Shown: positions 35,079-44,620, counted from the first letter of the stretch. The stretch is DNA of 64,000 nt from Nocardioides kribbensis (GCF_015070375.1 NZ_JADCLL010000002.1:434001-498000); one strand, 5' to 3'. Made by a program: numbers and translations. Notes: generated by a model not told the origin, from the sequence alone.

Positions 35079-36099
35079 GGCCCTCGGAGTCGTGGGCGGA
35101 GTCGTCGGTGGAGTCGCGGCCGGAGTCGCGGCCGGAGTCGCGGCCGGAGTCGCGGGCCGCCGTACGCCGCTCCCACGCGCTGCAGCCGACCGCGACGGCG
35201 AGGGCGAGCGCCGCGCCGGCGAGGGTGTCGACGACGTAGTGCTCGCCGCCGTGGACGAGCGCCACGCACATCGCCAGCGGGTAGGCCAGGAGCAGCCACC
35301 GCCACCGCGAGCGCAGTCGCCCGAGCGCGAAGAAGGCCACCAGAAAGGCGGTGCCGGCGTGCAGGGAGGGCATGGCGGCGACCTTGTTGGACATGCCGAG
35401 CAGCACCATGCTCTGCCGGTGGAGCCCGAGCTCCGACCAGCCGCGGCCGCTGATCCGCTCCACCGGGGGCAGCGCGCCGAGGTCGGCGGCCATCCAGGGC
35501 GGCGCCATGGGGTAGAGGGCGTACACGACCAACCCGCACAGGTTGAGCACCACCAGCCGCCGCATCCAGGCCAGCCACACGACGCGGTCGCGCAGCCACA
35601 GCACCCCGGCGAGCACCAGGGCGAGGAGGAAGTGCGAGGCGTAGACGGTGGTGAGCGCGACGTCCCACCACCGCGGCGCGCCGTCGGGGTCGCACGGCAC
35701 CCCGCACAGCTCGCGCTGCAGCCACACCGTCGGCACCGTGCCTCCGCCGAGCCAGGCGTCGAGGCGCACGGGGGTCTCGACGTGCACCGGCACGCCGGTC
35801 TGGTCGGCCAGGCCCCGCAGGAGCCAGTAGACGACCAGCAGCAGCACCGGGCGCCACCAGTCGCGGGCGAAGTCCCAGCGGCGCGCGGGCGGGGCGTCGG
35901 CGTGCCAGGCCAGCGCGACCAGCCAGAGCCACAGCGCCACGCCGACGGTGTCGTTGGGGATGCCGACGAGCGCGACCCACACCGCCAGCAGGGCGGCCAC
36001 CGCGGCGAGGGCCCGGGCGCGCGCCACGGGGCGGGTCGGCGGGAAGGGCGCGAGGTCGCGCGGGAGCCCGTCGGTGCGACCGGTGAGCGGCGACCTCAC
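35044..36099 (-). CDS. PAP2-superfamily membrane phosphatase/phosphotransferase
   Basis: 351 residues with about seven helices. The PAP2 active-site blocks are present as [15 protein letters not shown] and [17 protein letters not shown], and the upstream [14 protein letters not shown] matches the inositol-phosphotransferase/Aur1-like subgroup. A role in lipid-linked phosphate or phosphoinositol transfer is likely. The C-terminus has four copies of a 12-bp repeat coding DSGR. The GTG overlaps the upstream glycosyltransferase stop. Its last 35 nt overlap hutU on the other strand. Confidence 0.85.
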   Translation of the reverse strand: MRSPLTGRTDGLPRDLAPFPPTRPVARARALAAVAALLAVWVALVGIPNDTVGVALWLWLVALAWHADAPPARRWDFARDWWRPVLLLVVYWLLRGLADQTGVPVHVETPVRLDAWLGGGTVPTVWLQRELCGVPCDPDGAPRWWDVALTTVYASHFLLALVLAGVLWLRDRVVWLAWMRRLVVLNLCGLVVYALYPMAPPWMAADLGALPPVERISGRGWSELGLHRQSMVLLGMSNKVAAMPSLHAGTAFLVAFFALGRLRSRWRWLLLAYPLAMCVALVHGGEHYVVDTLAGAALALAVAVGCSAWERRTAARDSGRDSGRDSGRDSTDDSAHDSEGLSRGRPAPSAP

Positions 36100-37616
36100 C
36101 GGCGCACCTCGAGCACCGTGTAGCCCGCGACCACGGCGACCTCGCGGTAGTGGGCGGCCACCGCGGGCTCGGCCGCGTCGGGGTCGACGCCCCAGGTGAG
36201 GAGGGAGCGACCGGCGACCACCAGCCAGGTCGGGCGCCGCGGGCCCTCCAGCACCGCGGCGAGCTCGCGCAGGTCGGGGTCGGAGACGCGCACCGGCAGG
36301 CTCCACAGCTGCTCGTAGGGACTCGACATCCCCGCCGCCCACAGCACGTTGGGCTCCCCGAAGGCCACCACCGCGGTGTCGCCCGGTCGGCCGTGGTCGA
36401 CCAGCCACGCCGACACCTCGAGCTCGGAGCGCTCGATCGGGTGCACCCCCACCCACCCGACCGCGACCGCGGCCGACAGGGCCGTGCCGGCGTACGCCGC
36501 GACCAGCGCGCGCCGCCGCCAGCCGGGAGACCGGGGCGGGGTGCGTGCGGCCAGGGCGGCGACGAGCACGATGCCGGGCACCAGGCCGGTCAGGTAGTGC
36601 AGCCAGTAGCTGCCCCCCAGCGCCACCCCCACGCACTCCCAGGCCAGCACGGCGGCGGCGGCCCAGCGCAGGTCGAGCCGGTCGGGCCCGAGGGGCACCG
36701 CGCGGCGCAAGGACGGCGCGAGGGCGGCCAGCAGCAGCGGGGCGCCGCTGGCGAGCAGCGCCACGAGCATCACCACGAACCGGTCGGCCGACGACGGTGG
36801 GTCGGCTGTGGCGATGACCCGGCCCGCCTGGCTGCGGAAGGTCACGACGGCCCGCCACAGCTCGACCGGTCCGGTGCCGCGGGCCGCCGCACCGACCAGC
36901 GCGAGGACGAGGGCCGCGAGGCCGCCGGCGACCGCGCCGGCCAGCAGTGGCCGGAGCCGCTCGGCGCCGCGACGGGCGAGGAGCCCGGTGACGGCCAGGG
37001 CGGCGAGGAGCACGCCGGCGTCCAGGAGGTTCTGCTTCGTGAGCGCGGCGGCCACGGCGGCCGCGCCGGCCAGGGCGCCCAGGAGGGCGGCCCGCCGTGC
37101 GTCGGGCGCGGTGAGCGCTGCGAGGGTCGCGGCCGTGCCGGCCAGCAGGAAGGGCACGCCCAGGATCTCCGCGTCGACCACCGTGCCACCGAAGAGCGGG
37201 GTGGCCGTCAGCGCGGCCGCCGCACCGGCCGCCATCAGCGGCCCCCTGCGGGTGCCGGGTGCGGCGATCCGCCCGACGAGGCCGGCCAGCAGCACGCAGG
37301 CCACCACCGCCAGCGCGCCGAGCAGCCGCAGCCCGACGAGACCGCCGAGGTGTTCGGCCGCCGCCACCAGGGCGAGCAGCACCGGCGGGCGGTCGACGAA
37401 GTAGTCGCCGTAGACCGACGAGCCCGGCGCCCACTGCGCCGCCACCAGCAGCAGACCGCCCTCGTCGGGCCCGACGTCGCGGCCGACGAAGGGCAGCCAG
37501 CCCAGGGTCGCCGCCGCCGCCATCGCGACCACCAGCGGCCAGGTGCGGCCGGACGCGCTCGCGGGGGGTCGCTGCACGTCGGGTGCGGGGCGGGGCGCGA
37601 CCGGACCGGGGGACAT
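36096..37616 (-). CDS. GT-C-type membrane glycosyltransferase (ArnT/PMT-like)
   Basis: 506 residues with about 11 helices. The first extracytoplasmic loop has GRDVGPDEGGLLL, carrying the Asp-Glu pair that binds metal or lipid-phosphate donor, then YGDYFVDRPP, typical of the PMT_2/GT39/GT83 group. Such enzymes transfer sugars from polyprenyl-phosphate carriers to envelope targets. The C-terminal ~110 residues are a soluble domain. It is coupled by GTGA to the PAP2 gene, so the two may act in one envelope pathway. Acceptor unknown. Confidence 0.8.
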   Translation of the reverse strand: MSPGPVAPRPAPDVQRPPASASGRTWPLVVAMAAAATLGWLPFVGRDVGPDEGGLLLVAAQWAPGSSVYGDYFVDRPPVLLALVAAAEHLGGLVGLRLLGALAVVACVLLAGLVGRIAAPGTRRGPLMAAGAAAALTATPLFGGTVVDAEILGVPFLLAGTAATLAALTAPDARRAALLGALAGAAAVAAALTKQNLLDAGVLLAALAVTGLLARRGAERLRPLLAGAVAGGLAALVLALVGAAARGTGPVELWRAVVTFRSQAGRVIATADPPSSADRFVVMLVALLASGAPLLLAALAPSLRRAVPLGPDRLDLRWAAAAVLAWECVGVALGGSYWLHYLTGLVPGIVLVAALAARTPPRSPGWRRRALVAAYAGTALSAAVAVGWVGVHPIERSELEVSAWLVDHGRPGDTAVVAFGEPNVLWAAGMSSPYEQLWSLPVRVSDPDLRELAAVLEGPRRPTWLVVAGRSLLTWGVDPDAAEPAVAAHYREVAVVAGYTVLEVRR

Positions 37617-38030
37617 GGCGTCAGTGTGCGCCGCGCGGCGCCGGGCCGTCAGGGGCGAGCACGGATCGGCGTGTGGTCTGCGTCTCTGCGGGGGTGGCGG
37701 GGGTGACGGGGGGTGGCGGAGGTGGTCGCGGCGGGAGGCGTGCGGCGGCGAGGGCCCGGGGATCTCCGGGGTGGGGTGGTTCCGAGACTGTGAGGACCGT
37801 GTTGCAGCCCCGTCGATGACGGGCCTGTGGTCTGGCGGCTGCGGGCGTGAACCGTCTCGTGACTGGTCCCGTGCCGTCGACCGACGTGTCCGCTGGTGGT
37901 CGCCGGCCCCGGCACCGATCGGAGGTGCCGGCCTGATCAGGAGTTCGACCGATCGGGCTTCTCGCTGGGATCGATCCGCCGAGCAGCCTGGTGACCGGCC
38001 CGTGGGTCGGCCCGGGGGCGGCGTCGGTGA

Positions 38031-38443
38031 GTGGCGGCAGACGACACCTGTGGCGGCCGTCGACCCGTCGTACGCCGCCACTTCTCGGGCGGGCCGGCCG
38101 GGGATCCGAGGCGGCCCCGCGTGGCGGGGTCGGTGGTGGCGGCGCTCGTGGTGGCCGCCTGTGGGGCGAGTGGCGGGAGACAACACCTGCGGCGGCCGTC
38201 GACCCGTCGTACGCCGCCACTTCTCGGGCGGGCCGGCCCGGGACCCGAGGCGGCCCCGCGTTGCGGGGCCGGTGGTGGCGGCGCTCGTGGTGACCGACTG
38301 TGCGTAGTGGCGGGAGACGACACCTGCGGCGGCCGTCGACCCGTCGTACGCCGCCACTTCTCTGGCGGGCCGGCCGGGGATCCGAGGCGGCCCCGCGTGG
38401 CCGGTCGGTGGTGGCGGCGCTCGCGGTGACCGACCGTGCGTGG
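38031..38443. repeat. Three ~138-bp direct repeats
   Basis: Units begin GTGGCGG(C/G)AG at 38031, 38171 and 38307. Each contains CGGCCGTCGACCCGTCGTAC followed by GCCGCCACTTCTC and GGCGGCCCCGCG, and ends GGTGGCGGCGCTCG. GGCGGC and GCCGCC can pair across the unit. All frames through it are repetitive and lack protein character. It occupies half of the 970-bp gap 37617-38587; the rest shows nothing recognisable. Confidence 0.85.
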
Positions 38444-38587
38444 CTGGGTGCCCGACACCTCCGACGACGACTCGCACCCGGACCGGGGCACGAGGTGACG
38501 ACCCGGAGGAGCGTCGGTCGCTGGGGTGGTGTCGAGACGGTCGCTGGCGCTCCCTGCTCGACCACCGGGGCGGGTGACGCTGCCCGC

Positions 38588-39043
38588 TCAACCAGCGTGG
38601 GGGCGGGGCGAGTCGAGGACGAGGGTGATCGGGCCGTCGTTGACGGAGGTGACGGCCATGTCGGCGCCGAAGACGCCGCGGGCGACCTCGGCGCCGAGAC
38701 GCTCGAGCTCGGCACAGACCGCGTCGTAGAGCGGCTCGCTGACCGGGCCGGGAGCGGCCGCGTGCCAGGTGGGCCGGCGACCCTTGCGCGCGTCGCCGTA
38801 GAGCGTGAACTGGCTGACGACCAGCACCGGGGCCCCGGCCTCGGAGGCGGAGACCTCGCCGCGCAGCAGCCGCAGCTCCCACACCTTGCGGGCCACCCAG
38901 GCCACGTCGGCGGGCCCGTCGTCGTGGGTGACGCCGAGGTAGACCAGCAGGCCCGGCCGCTCGATCGCCCCCACCACCGCGGGGCCGTCGACCCCCGCCA
39001 CCTCGACGCGCGCCGACGTCACCCGCTGCACCACCGCTCTCAC
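38588..39043 (-). CDS. dtd: D-aminoacyl-tRNA deacylase
   Basis: 151 residues. [14 protein letters not shown] opens the fold, and [29 protein letters not shown] (active-site SQFTLY) and the GPVSEP version of the Gly-Pro motif follow. The enzyme removes D-amino acids (and glycine) mischarged on tRNA. GTG 39043 gives the canonical M-RAVVQRV start; ATG codons at 39052 and 39055 are in frame alternatives. The conserved C-terminal [10 protein letters not shown] is intact. Confidence 0.95.
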   Translation of the reverse strand: MRAVVQRVTSARVEVAGVDGPAVVGAIERPGLLVYLGVTHDDGPADVAWVARKVWELRLLRGEVSASEAGAPVLVVSQFTLYGDARKGRRPTWHAAAPGPVSEPLYDAVCAELERLGAEVARGVFGADMAVTSVNDGPITLVLDSPRPHAG

Positions 39044-39122
39044 GCGTCCCATCATCGCTGCCCGCGTCGGCCGCCGCGCCGGCCGCCACGTCGGGCGCCC
39101 GGGAGCGCGCCATGATGGCGGC

Positions 39123-39434
39123 GTGCCCGACCCCGCGTCCCGACCCGAGCCCGAGGTGGACCAGGAGGCCGCGGAGGCCACCGAGGCCGCGCGGCTCTTC
39201 GCGCGGGTGCCGCTGGGCCACAGCACCGTGCGCTACGCCGGGCGCACCTGGTCGCTGACCCGCAGCGAGCAGGTCGGCGGCCGCTCGCAGAAGGTGTGGG
39301 CCGAGGAGCGCGGCGGCACGGCGGTGGTGAGCGCCAACCTCTACTCGCCCGGCGACGGCGTCGACCGCTTCCGCCCGTGCGAGATGCCGGCGGCGGTGGT
39401 GCTGGACTTCCTCGCCGGCTGGGAGCCAACCTGA
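39123..39434 (+). CDS. Conserved actinobacterial protein of unknown function
   Basis: 103 residues from GTG. After a polar N-terminus the body runs [20 protein letters not shown] and [17 protein letters not shown], ending LDFLAGWEP. It looks like a compact alpha/beta fold without signal peptide or membrane helix. It sits 3 nt before the MmcQ/YjbR gene and is probably cotranscribed with it. I do not recognise a named family. Confidence 0.75.
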   Translation: MPDPASRPEPEVDQEAAEATEAARLFARVPLGHSTVRYAGRTWSLTRSEQVGGRSQKVWAEERGGTAVVSANLYSPGDGVDRFRPCEMPAAVVLDFLAGWEPT

Positions 39435-39437
39435 GGC

Positions 39438-39872
39438 GTGGCCCACCCGCCGATGTTCGACGACGACGACCCCGCCCTGCTGCAGCTGCGCACGCTCGCG
39501 CTGGCCCTGCCCGACGCCGCGACGAAGGTCTCCCACGGCCGCCCCGCCTTCTTCGCCGCCCCGCGCGGCAAGGTCTTCGCCTACTACGGCGGCTCCCGGC
39601 GCGTCGACGGCGCCTGGGTGCAGCACCCCCGCTGCGTGGTGGTGCTGCTCGAGCCCGGCGAGCGCGAGGCCGTGCTGGACGACCCCCGCTCGTTCGTGCC
39701 GGCCTACCTGGGTCCCTCGGGCTGGGTCGGCCTCGACCTCGCCGCACCCGGGTCGCCGGGGTGGGAGGAGCAATGGGCCGAGGTGGCCGAGCTGGTCGAC
39801 GCGTCCTACCGGCGCACCGCGGGCCCGCGGCGGGTGGCCCGGCTCGACGCGGGCGAGCGGCACGAGGGCTGA
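39438..39872 (+). CDS. MmcQ/YjbR-family protein
   Basis: 144 residues. ALALPDAATKVSHGRPAFFA, KVFAYYG, and the C-terminal GWVGLDL and ELVDASYRRTAGPR are the features of the MmcQ/YjbR (DUF419) family. The fold resembles a DNA-binding CyaY-like domain, though function is unproven. GTG start, 3 nt after the preceding stop. Cytoplasmic. Confidence 0.85.
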   Translation: MAHPPMFDDDDPALLQLRTLALALPDAATKVSHGRPAFFAAPRGKVFAYYGGSRRVDGAWVQHPRCVVVLLEPGEREAVLDDPRSFVPAYLGPSGWVGLDLAAPGSPGWEEQWAEVAELVDASYRRTAGPRRVARLDAGERHEG

Positions 39873-39929
39873 GGCCCGCGCCCCGCGCGGCGCGCCCCCG
39901 ACGGGCGGGGGGGAGGGCAGGATGGCGCC

Positions 39930-40775
39930 GTGACGAGACGCGGACTGGTCCTGGGCGGCGGCGGCATCACCGGGATCGCCTGGGAGACCGGCCTGCTCGC
40001 CGGCCTGGCCGAGGCGGGGGTCGACCTGACCGTCGCCGACCGGGTCGTCGGCACGTCGGCGGGCTCCATCGTGGGGGCGCAGGTCACCAGCGGCGTCGGC
40101 CTCGAGGAGCTCTACCGCCGTCAGCTGCTGCCCCCCACCGACACCGACCCGCCGGCGCGGATCGGGGTGGGCGTGGTGGCGCAGTTCGCGCTGGGGCTGC
40201 TGGCCTCGCGCGGCGACGTCGAGCGCTTCGGCCGGGTGCTGGGGCGGCGCGCCGTACGCCTGGCGGCCGCGGGGCGCACCCCCAGCGTCGAGGAGCGCTA
40301 CGCGCAGGTGCGACGCCGCCTCACCAGCACCACCTGGCCCGAGCGCGACCTCGTCGTGACCGCCGTCGAGGTCGCCACCGGGGAGCTGGTGCGCTTCGGG
40401 CCCGGCGGCGACGTGGGCCTCGAGGACGCCGTCAACGCCAGCTGCGCCGTGCCGTGCGTCTACCCGCCCATCCCGATCCTGGGGCGCACCTACGTCGACG
40501 GCGGCGTGCGCTCGGGCACCAACGCCGACCTCGCGGAGGGCTGCGACCCCGTGGTCGTGCTCGCCCCCGCCGACCGGGGCGTCGGGCCACTGCGCAGCGC
40601 GCGCCAGCAGCTCACCGACCTGGGCGTGGCCCACCTGGTGATCACGCCCGACGCCGACGCCCGGGCGGCCATCGGCCGCAACGTGCTCGACCCCGCGGCG
40701 CGCCCGCCCTCGGCCCGCGCCGGGCACGCCCAGGCCGCCGCGTGGGTCGACCGGGTGCGCGACCTCTGGGGCTGA
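39930..40775 (+). CDS. Patatin-like phospholipase
   Basis: 281 residues. The oxyanion loop is LVLGGGGITGIAWE, the nucleophile elbow is VVGTSAGSIVG (Ser near residue 49), and the catalytic Asp is in YVDGGVRSGTNADL (~190). These complete the Ser-Asp dyad of bacterial patatins, which hydrolyse lipid acyl esters. No signal peptide, so probably cytoplasmic or peripheral. GTG start. A terminator follows at 40797. Confidence 0.92.
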   Translation: MTRRGLVLGGGGITGIAWETGLLAGLAEAGVDLTVADRVVGTSAGSIVGAQVTSGVGLEELYRRQLLPPTDTDPPARIGVGVVAQFALGLLASRGDVERFGRVLGRRAVRLAAAGRTPSVEERYAQVRRRLTSTTWPERDLVVTAVEVATGELVRFGPGGDVGLEDAVNASCAVPCVYPPIPILGRTYVDGGVRSGTNADLAEGCDPVVVLAPADRGVGPLRSARQQLTDLGVAHLVITPDADARAAIGRNVLDPAARPPSARAGHAQAAAWVDRVRDLWG

Positions 40776-40796
40776 CCGGCTGCGCCGCGCCACACG

Positions 40797-40831
40797 ACGA
40801 CGACCCCCGACCGAGGGCCGGGGGTCGTCGT
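40797..40831. terminator. Bidirectional terminator between patatin and DUF6131 genes
   Basis: ACGACGACCCCCG and its complement form a 13-bp stem with a 9-nt loop, 21 nt past the patatin stop and 43 nt past the stop of the convergent small membrane gene. It can serve both strands. Confidence 0.75.
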
Positions 40832-40874
40832 GCGGCGCGGTCGTGCCGCGGTCGTGCTGGTCGCCGAGCGGGGG

Positions 40875-41018
40875 TCAGAAGACCCGCCGTCGGGTGCCTC
40901 CGATCGGCACGAGGTTCAGGACCAGACCGACGACCAGCAGGATGATGCCGATCGTCGTCAGCAGCGGGATGGACGCGAAGATGCCGATGAGCAGCAGGAT
41001 AAGTCCGATGAGGACCAT
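40875..41018 (-). CDS. DUF6131-like small membrane protein
   Basis: 47 residues, two hydrophobic helices: MVLIGLILLLIGIFASIPLL and TTIGIILLVVGLVLNLV, ending in a basic tail (GGTRRRVF). This matches the DUF6131 family of tiny actinobacterial membrane proteins. The start is strongly supported by GGAGGGAG six bases upstream. Role unknown; relatives are often stress-associated. It is too short for routine gene calling, but the ribosome site and composition are convincing. Confidence 0.85.
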   Translation of the reverse strand: MVLIGLILLLIGIFASIPLLTTIGIILLVVGLVLNLVPIGGTRRRVF

Positions 41019-41133
41019 GTGAGACTCCCTCCAGAGTGTGGAGTCCCAGGTCTACTCCTCGACCACTGTGACGGCGCTCACCTCTGGGGGTGACCGTGCA
41101 TCGTCGTCCCAGGTCAGGCGGCCGCCGAGCGGC

Positions 41134-41949
41134 TCACGGCCGGGTCACGAGCGGTGCGGCGGCGCCGCTGCGCGCGTCGAGAACGTACGGCGTCGTGGTG
41201 GCGACCGCCCGCAGGCCGAGCCGCTCGAGGATCGGACGGGAGTGGGGCGAGGTGTCGAGGCGCACGTAGCGGTGGCCGCGGTCGCGGGCCAGCGCGGCGC
41301 GGTGCGCGACCGTCGCCCGGTAGAGCCCACGGCGCCGCCACTGCGGCAGCGTCGAGCCGCCCCACATGCTGGCGAAGTCGGTGCCGCGGGTGTAGCGCAG
41401 CCACCCGGCGCACAGCACCGGTCCCGTGGGCGACTCCTCCGCCACGACGACGTCGACCGCGTCGGGGTCGGCGCGCACCTCGGCGGCGAGCGAGCCGTCG
41501 TCGCGGCCCTCGCCCCAGATCGTGCGCAGGAGGTCGTCGACCCGCGCGAGGTCCTCCTCGCTGCTCACCTGCCGCAGGGCGACGCCGTCGGGAAGCGCGA
41601 CGTCGTGGACCAGCCCGGCGACCTCGCCGAGCAGCAGCGTCTCCTCGTCCTCGGCGACGAAGCCCGCCGCGACGAGCCGGTCGGCGAGGTCGGCGGGGGA
41701 GTCGTAGGAGTAGGTCTTCCACTCCACCTGCTCCCCGCGCCCGGAGAAGAACGCCACCTGCCGCGCGATCCAGTGGTCGGGGTCCGCGCCGAGACCCTCC
41801 GGGCACTCGACCATGCAGTACGACGACCCGGGCGTCGCCGGGTAGCGGCGACGCACCGGGCCGTCGCTGTCGAGGACGATGCCGGGTGCGGGCTCGTCCT
41901 CCCGCCCGGCGAGGCGGATGCTGGTGTGGAACGCGTCGAGGAGGCTCAC
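41134..41949 (-). CDS. GNAT-family N-acetyltransferase
   Basis: 271 residues. The C-terminal half is the GNAT core. AGWLRYTRGTDFASMWGG is the central strand pair, and STLPQWRRRGLYRATVAHRA (Q-x-x-R-x-G-like) is the acetyl-CoA pyrophosphate loop, followed by YVRLDTSPHSRPILERLG. The N-terminal ~130 residues are a degenerate GNAT-like half, as in tandem GNAT proteins. Substrate unknown. GTG start. Confidence 0.87.
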   Translation of the reverse strand: MSLLDAFHTSIRLAGREDEPAPGIVLDSDGPVRRRYPATPGSSYCMVECPEGLGADPDHWIARQVAFFSGRGEQVEWKTYSYDSPADLADRLVAAGFVAEDEETLLLGEVAGLVHDVALPDGVALRQVSSEEDLARVDDLLRTIWGEGRDDGSLAAEVRADPDAVDVVVAEESPTGPVLCAGWLRYTRGTDFASMWGGSTLPQWRRRGLYRATVAHRAALARDRGHRYVRLDTSPHSRPILERLGLRAVATTTPYVLDARSGAAAPLVTRP

Positions 41950-41985
41950 GCCCCCATCAGACCACCGCCGGGATCACCGCCGGGG

Positions 41986-42876
41986 TCACTGCAGCGCGGT
42001 GATCGCCTCGTGGATGCGCAGCGTGCGGGTCGCGGACTCGACGTGGAGGTTCTCCACCATCTTGCCGCGGTAGGTCACCACGCCCGAGCCCCGACCGTCC
42101 TCCCACGCCTGGAGCACGCCGCGGGCGTCCTCGACCGCCTCGGGGCTCGGGGCGAAGGCGGTGTTGGCGCCCTCGACCTGGCCGGGGTGGATGAGGGTCT
42201 TGCCGTCGAAGCCCAGCTCGCGGCCCTGGCGGCACTCGGCGAGGAACCCGTCGGCGTCCTTCACGTCGTTGTAGACCCCGTCGAGGATCGCGACGCCGGC
42301 GGCCCGGGCGGCCAGCAGCGACAGCGACAGCGAGGTGAGCAGCGGCGCGCGGCCGGGCACGTGCTCGGCGTAGAGCTCCTTGACCAGGTCGTTGGTGCCC
42401 ATCACCAGCACCGCGAGCCGGTCGGAGGCGGCGGCGATCTCGCGCACGTCGAGGATGGCCTGCGGGGTCTCGACCATGGCCCACAGCCGGGTGTGGTCGG
42501 GGGCGCCGGCATTCTCCAGGGCGGCGACCAGGGCGCGGACCTCGGCGGCGCTGCCGACCTTCGGCACCACGACGCCGGCGGGGCCGGCCTGGGCGGCGGC
42601 CACGAGGTCGGCGTCGTGCCACTCGGTGCCGAGGCCGTTGACGCGGATGGTCACGGTGCGCCGGCCGTACTCGCCCGACGCCACGGCGGCCGCGGCCGCC
42701 TCGCGCGCCGCGGGCTTGGCGTCGGGGGCGACGGCGTCCTCGAGGTCGAGGATGAGCCCGTCGCACGGCAGCGACTTGGCCTTCTCCAGGGCCCGCTCGT
42801 TGGAGCTGGGCATGTAGAGCACCGAGCGCAGCGGGGTGTGCGCGGGGGTCTCGGGCGCGGTGGGGTGCTCGGTCAT
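41986..42876 (-). CDS. HpcH/HpaI-CitE-family CoA-ester lyase or thioesterase
   Basis: 296 residues. RSVLYMPSSNERALEKA, DGLILDLEDAVAPDAK (metal Asp/Glu) and WAMVETPQAILDVREIA (metal Glu) are the CitE-like active site. DGVYNDVKDADGF and GFDGKTLIHPGQV complete it. It could be a malyl- or citramalyl-CoA lyase, or, paired with a malyl-CoA lyase as here, the (3S)-malyl-CoA thioesterase seen in ethylmalonyl-CoA pathway organisms. It is one base after the upstream mcl gene. Confidence 0.85.
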   Translation of the reverse strand: MTEHPTAPETPAHTPLRSVLYMPSSNERALEKAKSLPCDGLILDLEDAVAPDAKPAAREAAAAAVASGEYGRRTVTIRVNGLGTEWHDADLVAAAQAGPAGVVVPKVGSAAEVRALVAALENAGAPDHTRLWAMVETPQAILDVREIAAASDRLAVLVMGTNDLVKELYAEHVPGRAPLLTSLSLSLLAARAAGVAILDGVYNDVKDADGFLAECRQGRELGFDGKTLIHPGQVEGANTAFAPSPEAVEDARGVLQAWEDGRGSGVVTYRGKMVENLHVESATRTLRIHEAITALQ

Positions 42877-42877
42877 C

Positions 42878-43972
42878 TCAGTCCTCCGACCCGGCGGCGG
42901 CGTACTGCTCGGCGAGCTCGGGGTCGATGGCGGCCAGCTGCTCGGCCAGCTCCACCATGACCAGGCACTGCTTGAGGGAGGCGTCGTCCTCCATCTTGCC
43001 GTCGAGCATCACCGCGCCCGTGCCGTCGCCCATGGCCGCGACCACGCGCCGGGCGTGCGCGACGTCCTCGACCGACGGGCTGAAGACCCGGTGGGCGATG
43101 GCGATCTGCTTGGGGTGCAGGCTCCACGTGCCGACGCAGCCGAGCAGGAAGGCGTTGCGGAACTGGTCCTCGCACGCCACGACGTCGGCGATGTCGCCGA
43201 AGGGGCCGTAGTAGGGGTAGATGCCGTGCATCGCGCAGGCGTCGACCATGCGGGCGATGGTGTAGTGCCACAGGTCCTGCTGGAAGACCGAGCGCGGGGC
43301 CTCGATCTCGGCGACGCCGAGCTCGTTGCGGGGAGGGTCCTGGCGCACGAGGTAGCCGGGGTGCCCGCCGCCGACGCGGGTGGTCTTCATGCGGCGGTCG
43401 GCGGCCAGGTCGGCCGGGCCCAGGCTGAGGCCCTGCATGCGCGGGCTCGCGCCGCAGATCTCCTCGACGTTGGCCATGCCGCGCGCGGTCTCGAGGATGG
43501 CGTGCACCAGGATCGGCCGGTCGAGACCGGCCTTGGCCTCGAGCTGGGCCAGCAGGCGGTCGACGTAGTGGATGTCCTCGGCGCCCTGCACCTTCGGCAC
43601 CATGACCACGTCGAGCGTGTGGCCGATCGCCGGCACCAGCGTGGTGAGGTCGTCGAGGGCCCACGGGCTGTCGAGGGAGTTGATGCGCGTCCACAGCTGC
43701 GTGGGGCTGTCGGGCCCGCCGAGACCCTCGGTCTCCTGGCCGATCCGCACGAGGCCCTCGCGCGCGGCCACCTTGTTGTCGGCCTTGACCGCGTCCTCGA
43801 GGTTGCCCAGCAGGACGTCGACGCCGCCGACCATCTGCGGGATCTTGGCCGCCATCTTCGCGTTGCTCGGGTCGAAGAAGTGGATCGCCCGGCTGGGGCG
43901 GGCCGGGATGTCGGTGGGCGGGGTGGGCGCACCCACCGCGAGGGGCCGGAAGAAGTCCTTGCTGGGTCGCAT
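42878..43972 (-). CDS. mcl: L-malyl-CoA/beta-methylmalyl-CoA lyase, Chloroflexus-like type
   Basis: 364 residues. RAIHFFDPSNAKMAAKIPQM, VDVLLGNLEDAVKADNK, HAILETARGMANVEEICGAS and QQDLWHYTIARMVDACAMHG match the long malyl-CoA lyase of the Chloroflexus 3-hydroxypropionate cycle rather than the shorter CitE type. GCVGTWSLHPKQIAIA is the C-terminal lid. It cleaves malyl-CoA to acetyl-CoA and glyoxylate, and related C5 esters. With the next gene it forms a two-gene unit, fitting glyoxylate or propionyl-CoA assimilation. Confidence 0.9.
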   Translation of the reverse strand: MRPSKDFFRPLAVGAPTPPTDIPARPSRAIHFFDPSNAKMAAKIPQMVGGVDVLLGNLEDAVKADNKVAAREGLVRIGQETEGLGGPDSPTQLWTRINSLDSPWALDDLTTLVPAIGHTLDVVMVPKVQGAEDIHYVDRLLAQLEAKAGLDRPILVHAILETARGMANVEEICGASPRMQGLSLGPADLAADRRMKTTRVGGGHPGYLVRQDPPRNELGVAEIEAPRSVFQQDLWHYTIARMVDACAMHGIYPYYGPFGDIADVVACEDQFRNAFLLGCVGTWSLHPKQIAIAHRVFSPSVEDVAHARRVVAAMGDGTGAVMLDGKMEDDASLKQCLVMVELAEQLAAIDPELAEQYAAAGSED

Positions 43973-44070
43973 GCGCGCGAACGTAGCAGCGCGCGGTTAC
44001 CGGCGGGTATGACCGATCTCTCGCCGGACGTCGGCCCCGCGCGCCGCGTCGGCGCCGGGCCGCCGCCGCG

Positions 44071-44565
44071 TCATCGCGAGGTGCTGCTGCGGCCCGCGGC
44101 CAGGCGCTGCCGGGCGGTCCGGGTGCGCTCGTCGACGGGTGCGGAGCCGGTGGCCGCGGCCAGGCCGAAGCGGGGCATGTCGACGTAGACGGCCTCGCGC
44201 TCGCCCGGGTGGCTGACGTAGGTCTCGTGGAAGACGCCGACCGCCCGGCCACCGGCGGCGGCGCGCCGCTGGAAGCGCCGCCAGGCGGCGAGGTGGGGGG
44301 CGTCGCGGTCGGCGGCGAAGCGCTGGAGGTGGTCAGGGCTGCGCCAGTAGCTCACCACCAGCATGGTGCGGCCCGCCCAGAGGTGGTGCCCGAGCAGCCC
44401 GGCCTCGGGGTGCCGCTCGAGGTGGGTCAGCATGCGGGGCATGGCGAGGAAGACCGGCAGCCACCGGTGCACCTTCCACGGCTGGTTGAAGCGCATCCCG
44501 ACGAGGAACACGGTGACGTCGTCCTCGCTGGGCGTCGTGTGACGGCCCTCCTGCAGGGATCCCAT
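44071..44565 (-). CDS. DUF4188 family protein
   Basis: 164 residues. VTVFLVGMRFNQPWKVHRWL, AMPRMLTHLERHPEAGLLGH and VSYWRSPDHLQRFAADRDAP are typical of DUF4188, a dimeric alpha/beta-barrel (ABM-like) fold. FHETYVSHPGEREAVYVDMP closes the domain. The tail is basic and disordered. It is divergent from a TetR gene over a shared 55-nt promoter with an operator, so it is probably the target of that repressor. Likely handles a small hydrophobic compound. Confidence 0.88.
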   Translation of the reverse strand: MGSLQEGRHTTPSEDDVTVFLVGMRFNQPWKVHRWLPVFLAMPRMLTHLERHPEAGLLGHHLWAGRTMLVVSYWRSPDHLQRFAADRDAPHLAAWRRFQRRAAAGGRAVGVFHETYVSHPGEREAVYVDMPRFGLAAATGSAPVDERTRTARQRLAAGRSSTSR

Positions 44566-44583
44566 GGTCGACCTCCTGGTATG

Positions 44584-44603
44584 ACACTGTTATAGAACAG
44601 TGT
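44584..44603. promoter_or_regulatory. TetR operator between DUF4188 and tetR
   Basis: ACACTGTTATAGAACAGTGT has perfect 8-bp arms around ATAG in the AT-rich 55-nt divergent intergenic region. It sits 18 nt from both starts, ideal for a TetR dimer to repress both genes. Confidence 0.8.
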
Positions 44604-44620
44604 GATGCTAGGGTCCGCCC

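Noticed and set aside
37543..38715. Frames of 184-364 codons across 37.5-38.7 kb
   Set aside because: They read through the 138-bp repeats or antisense of dtd and the glycosyltransferase start; no domains.
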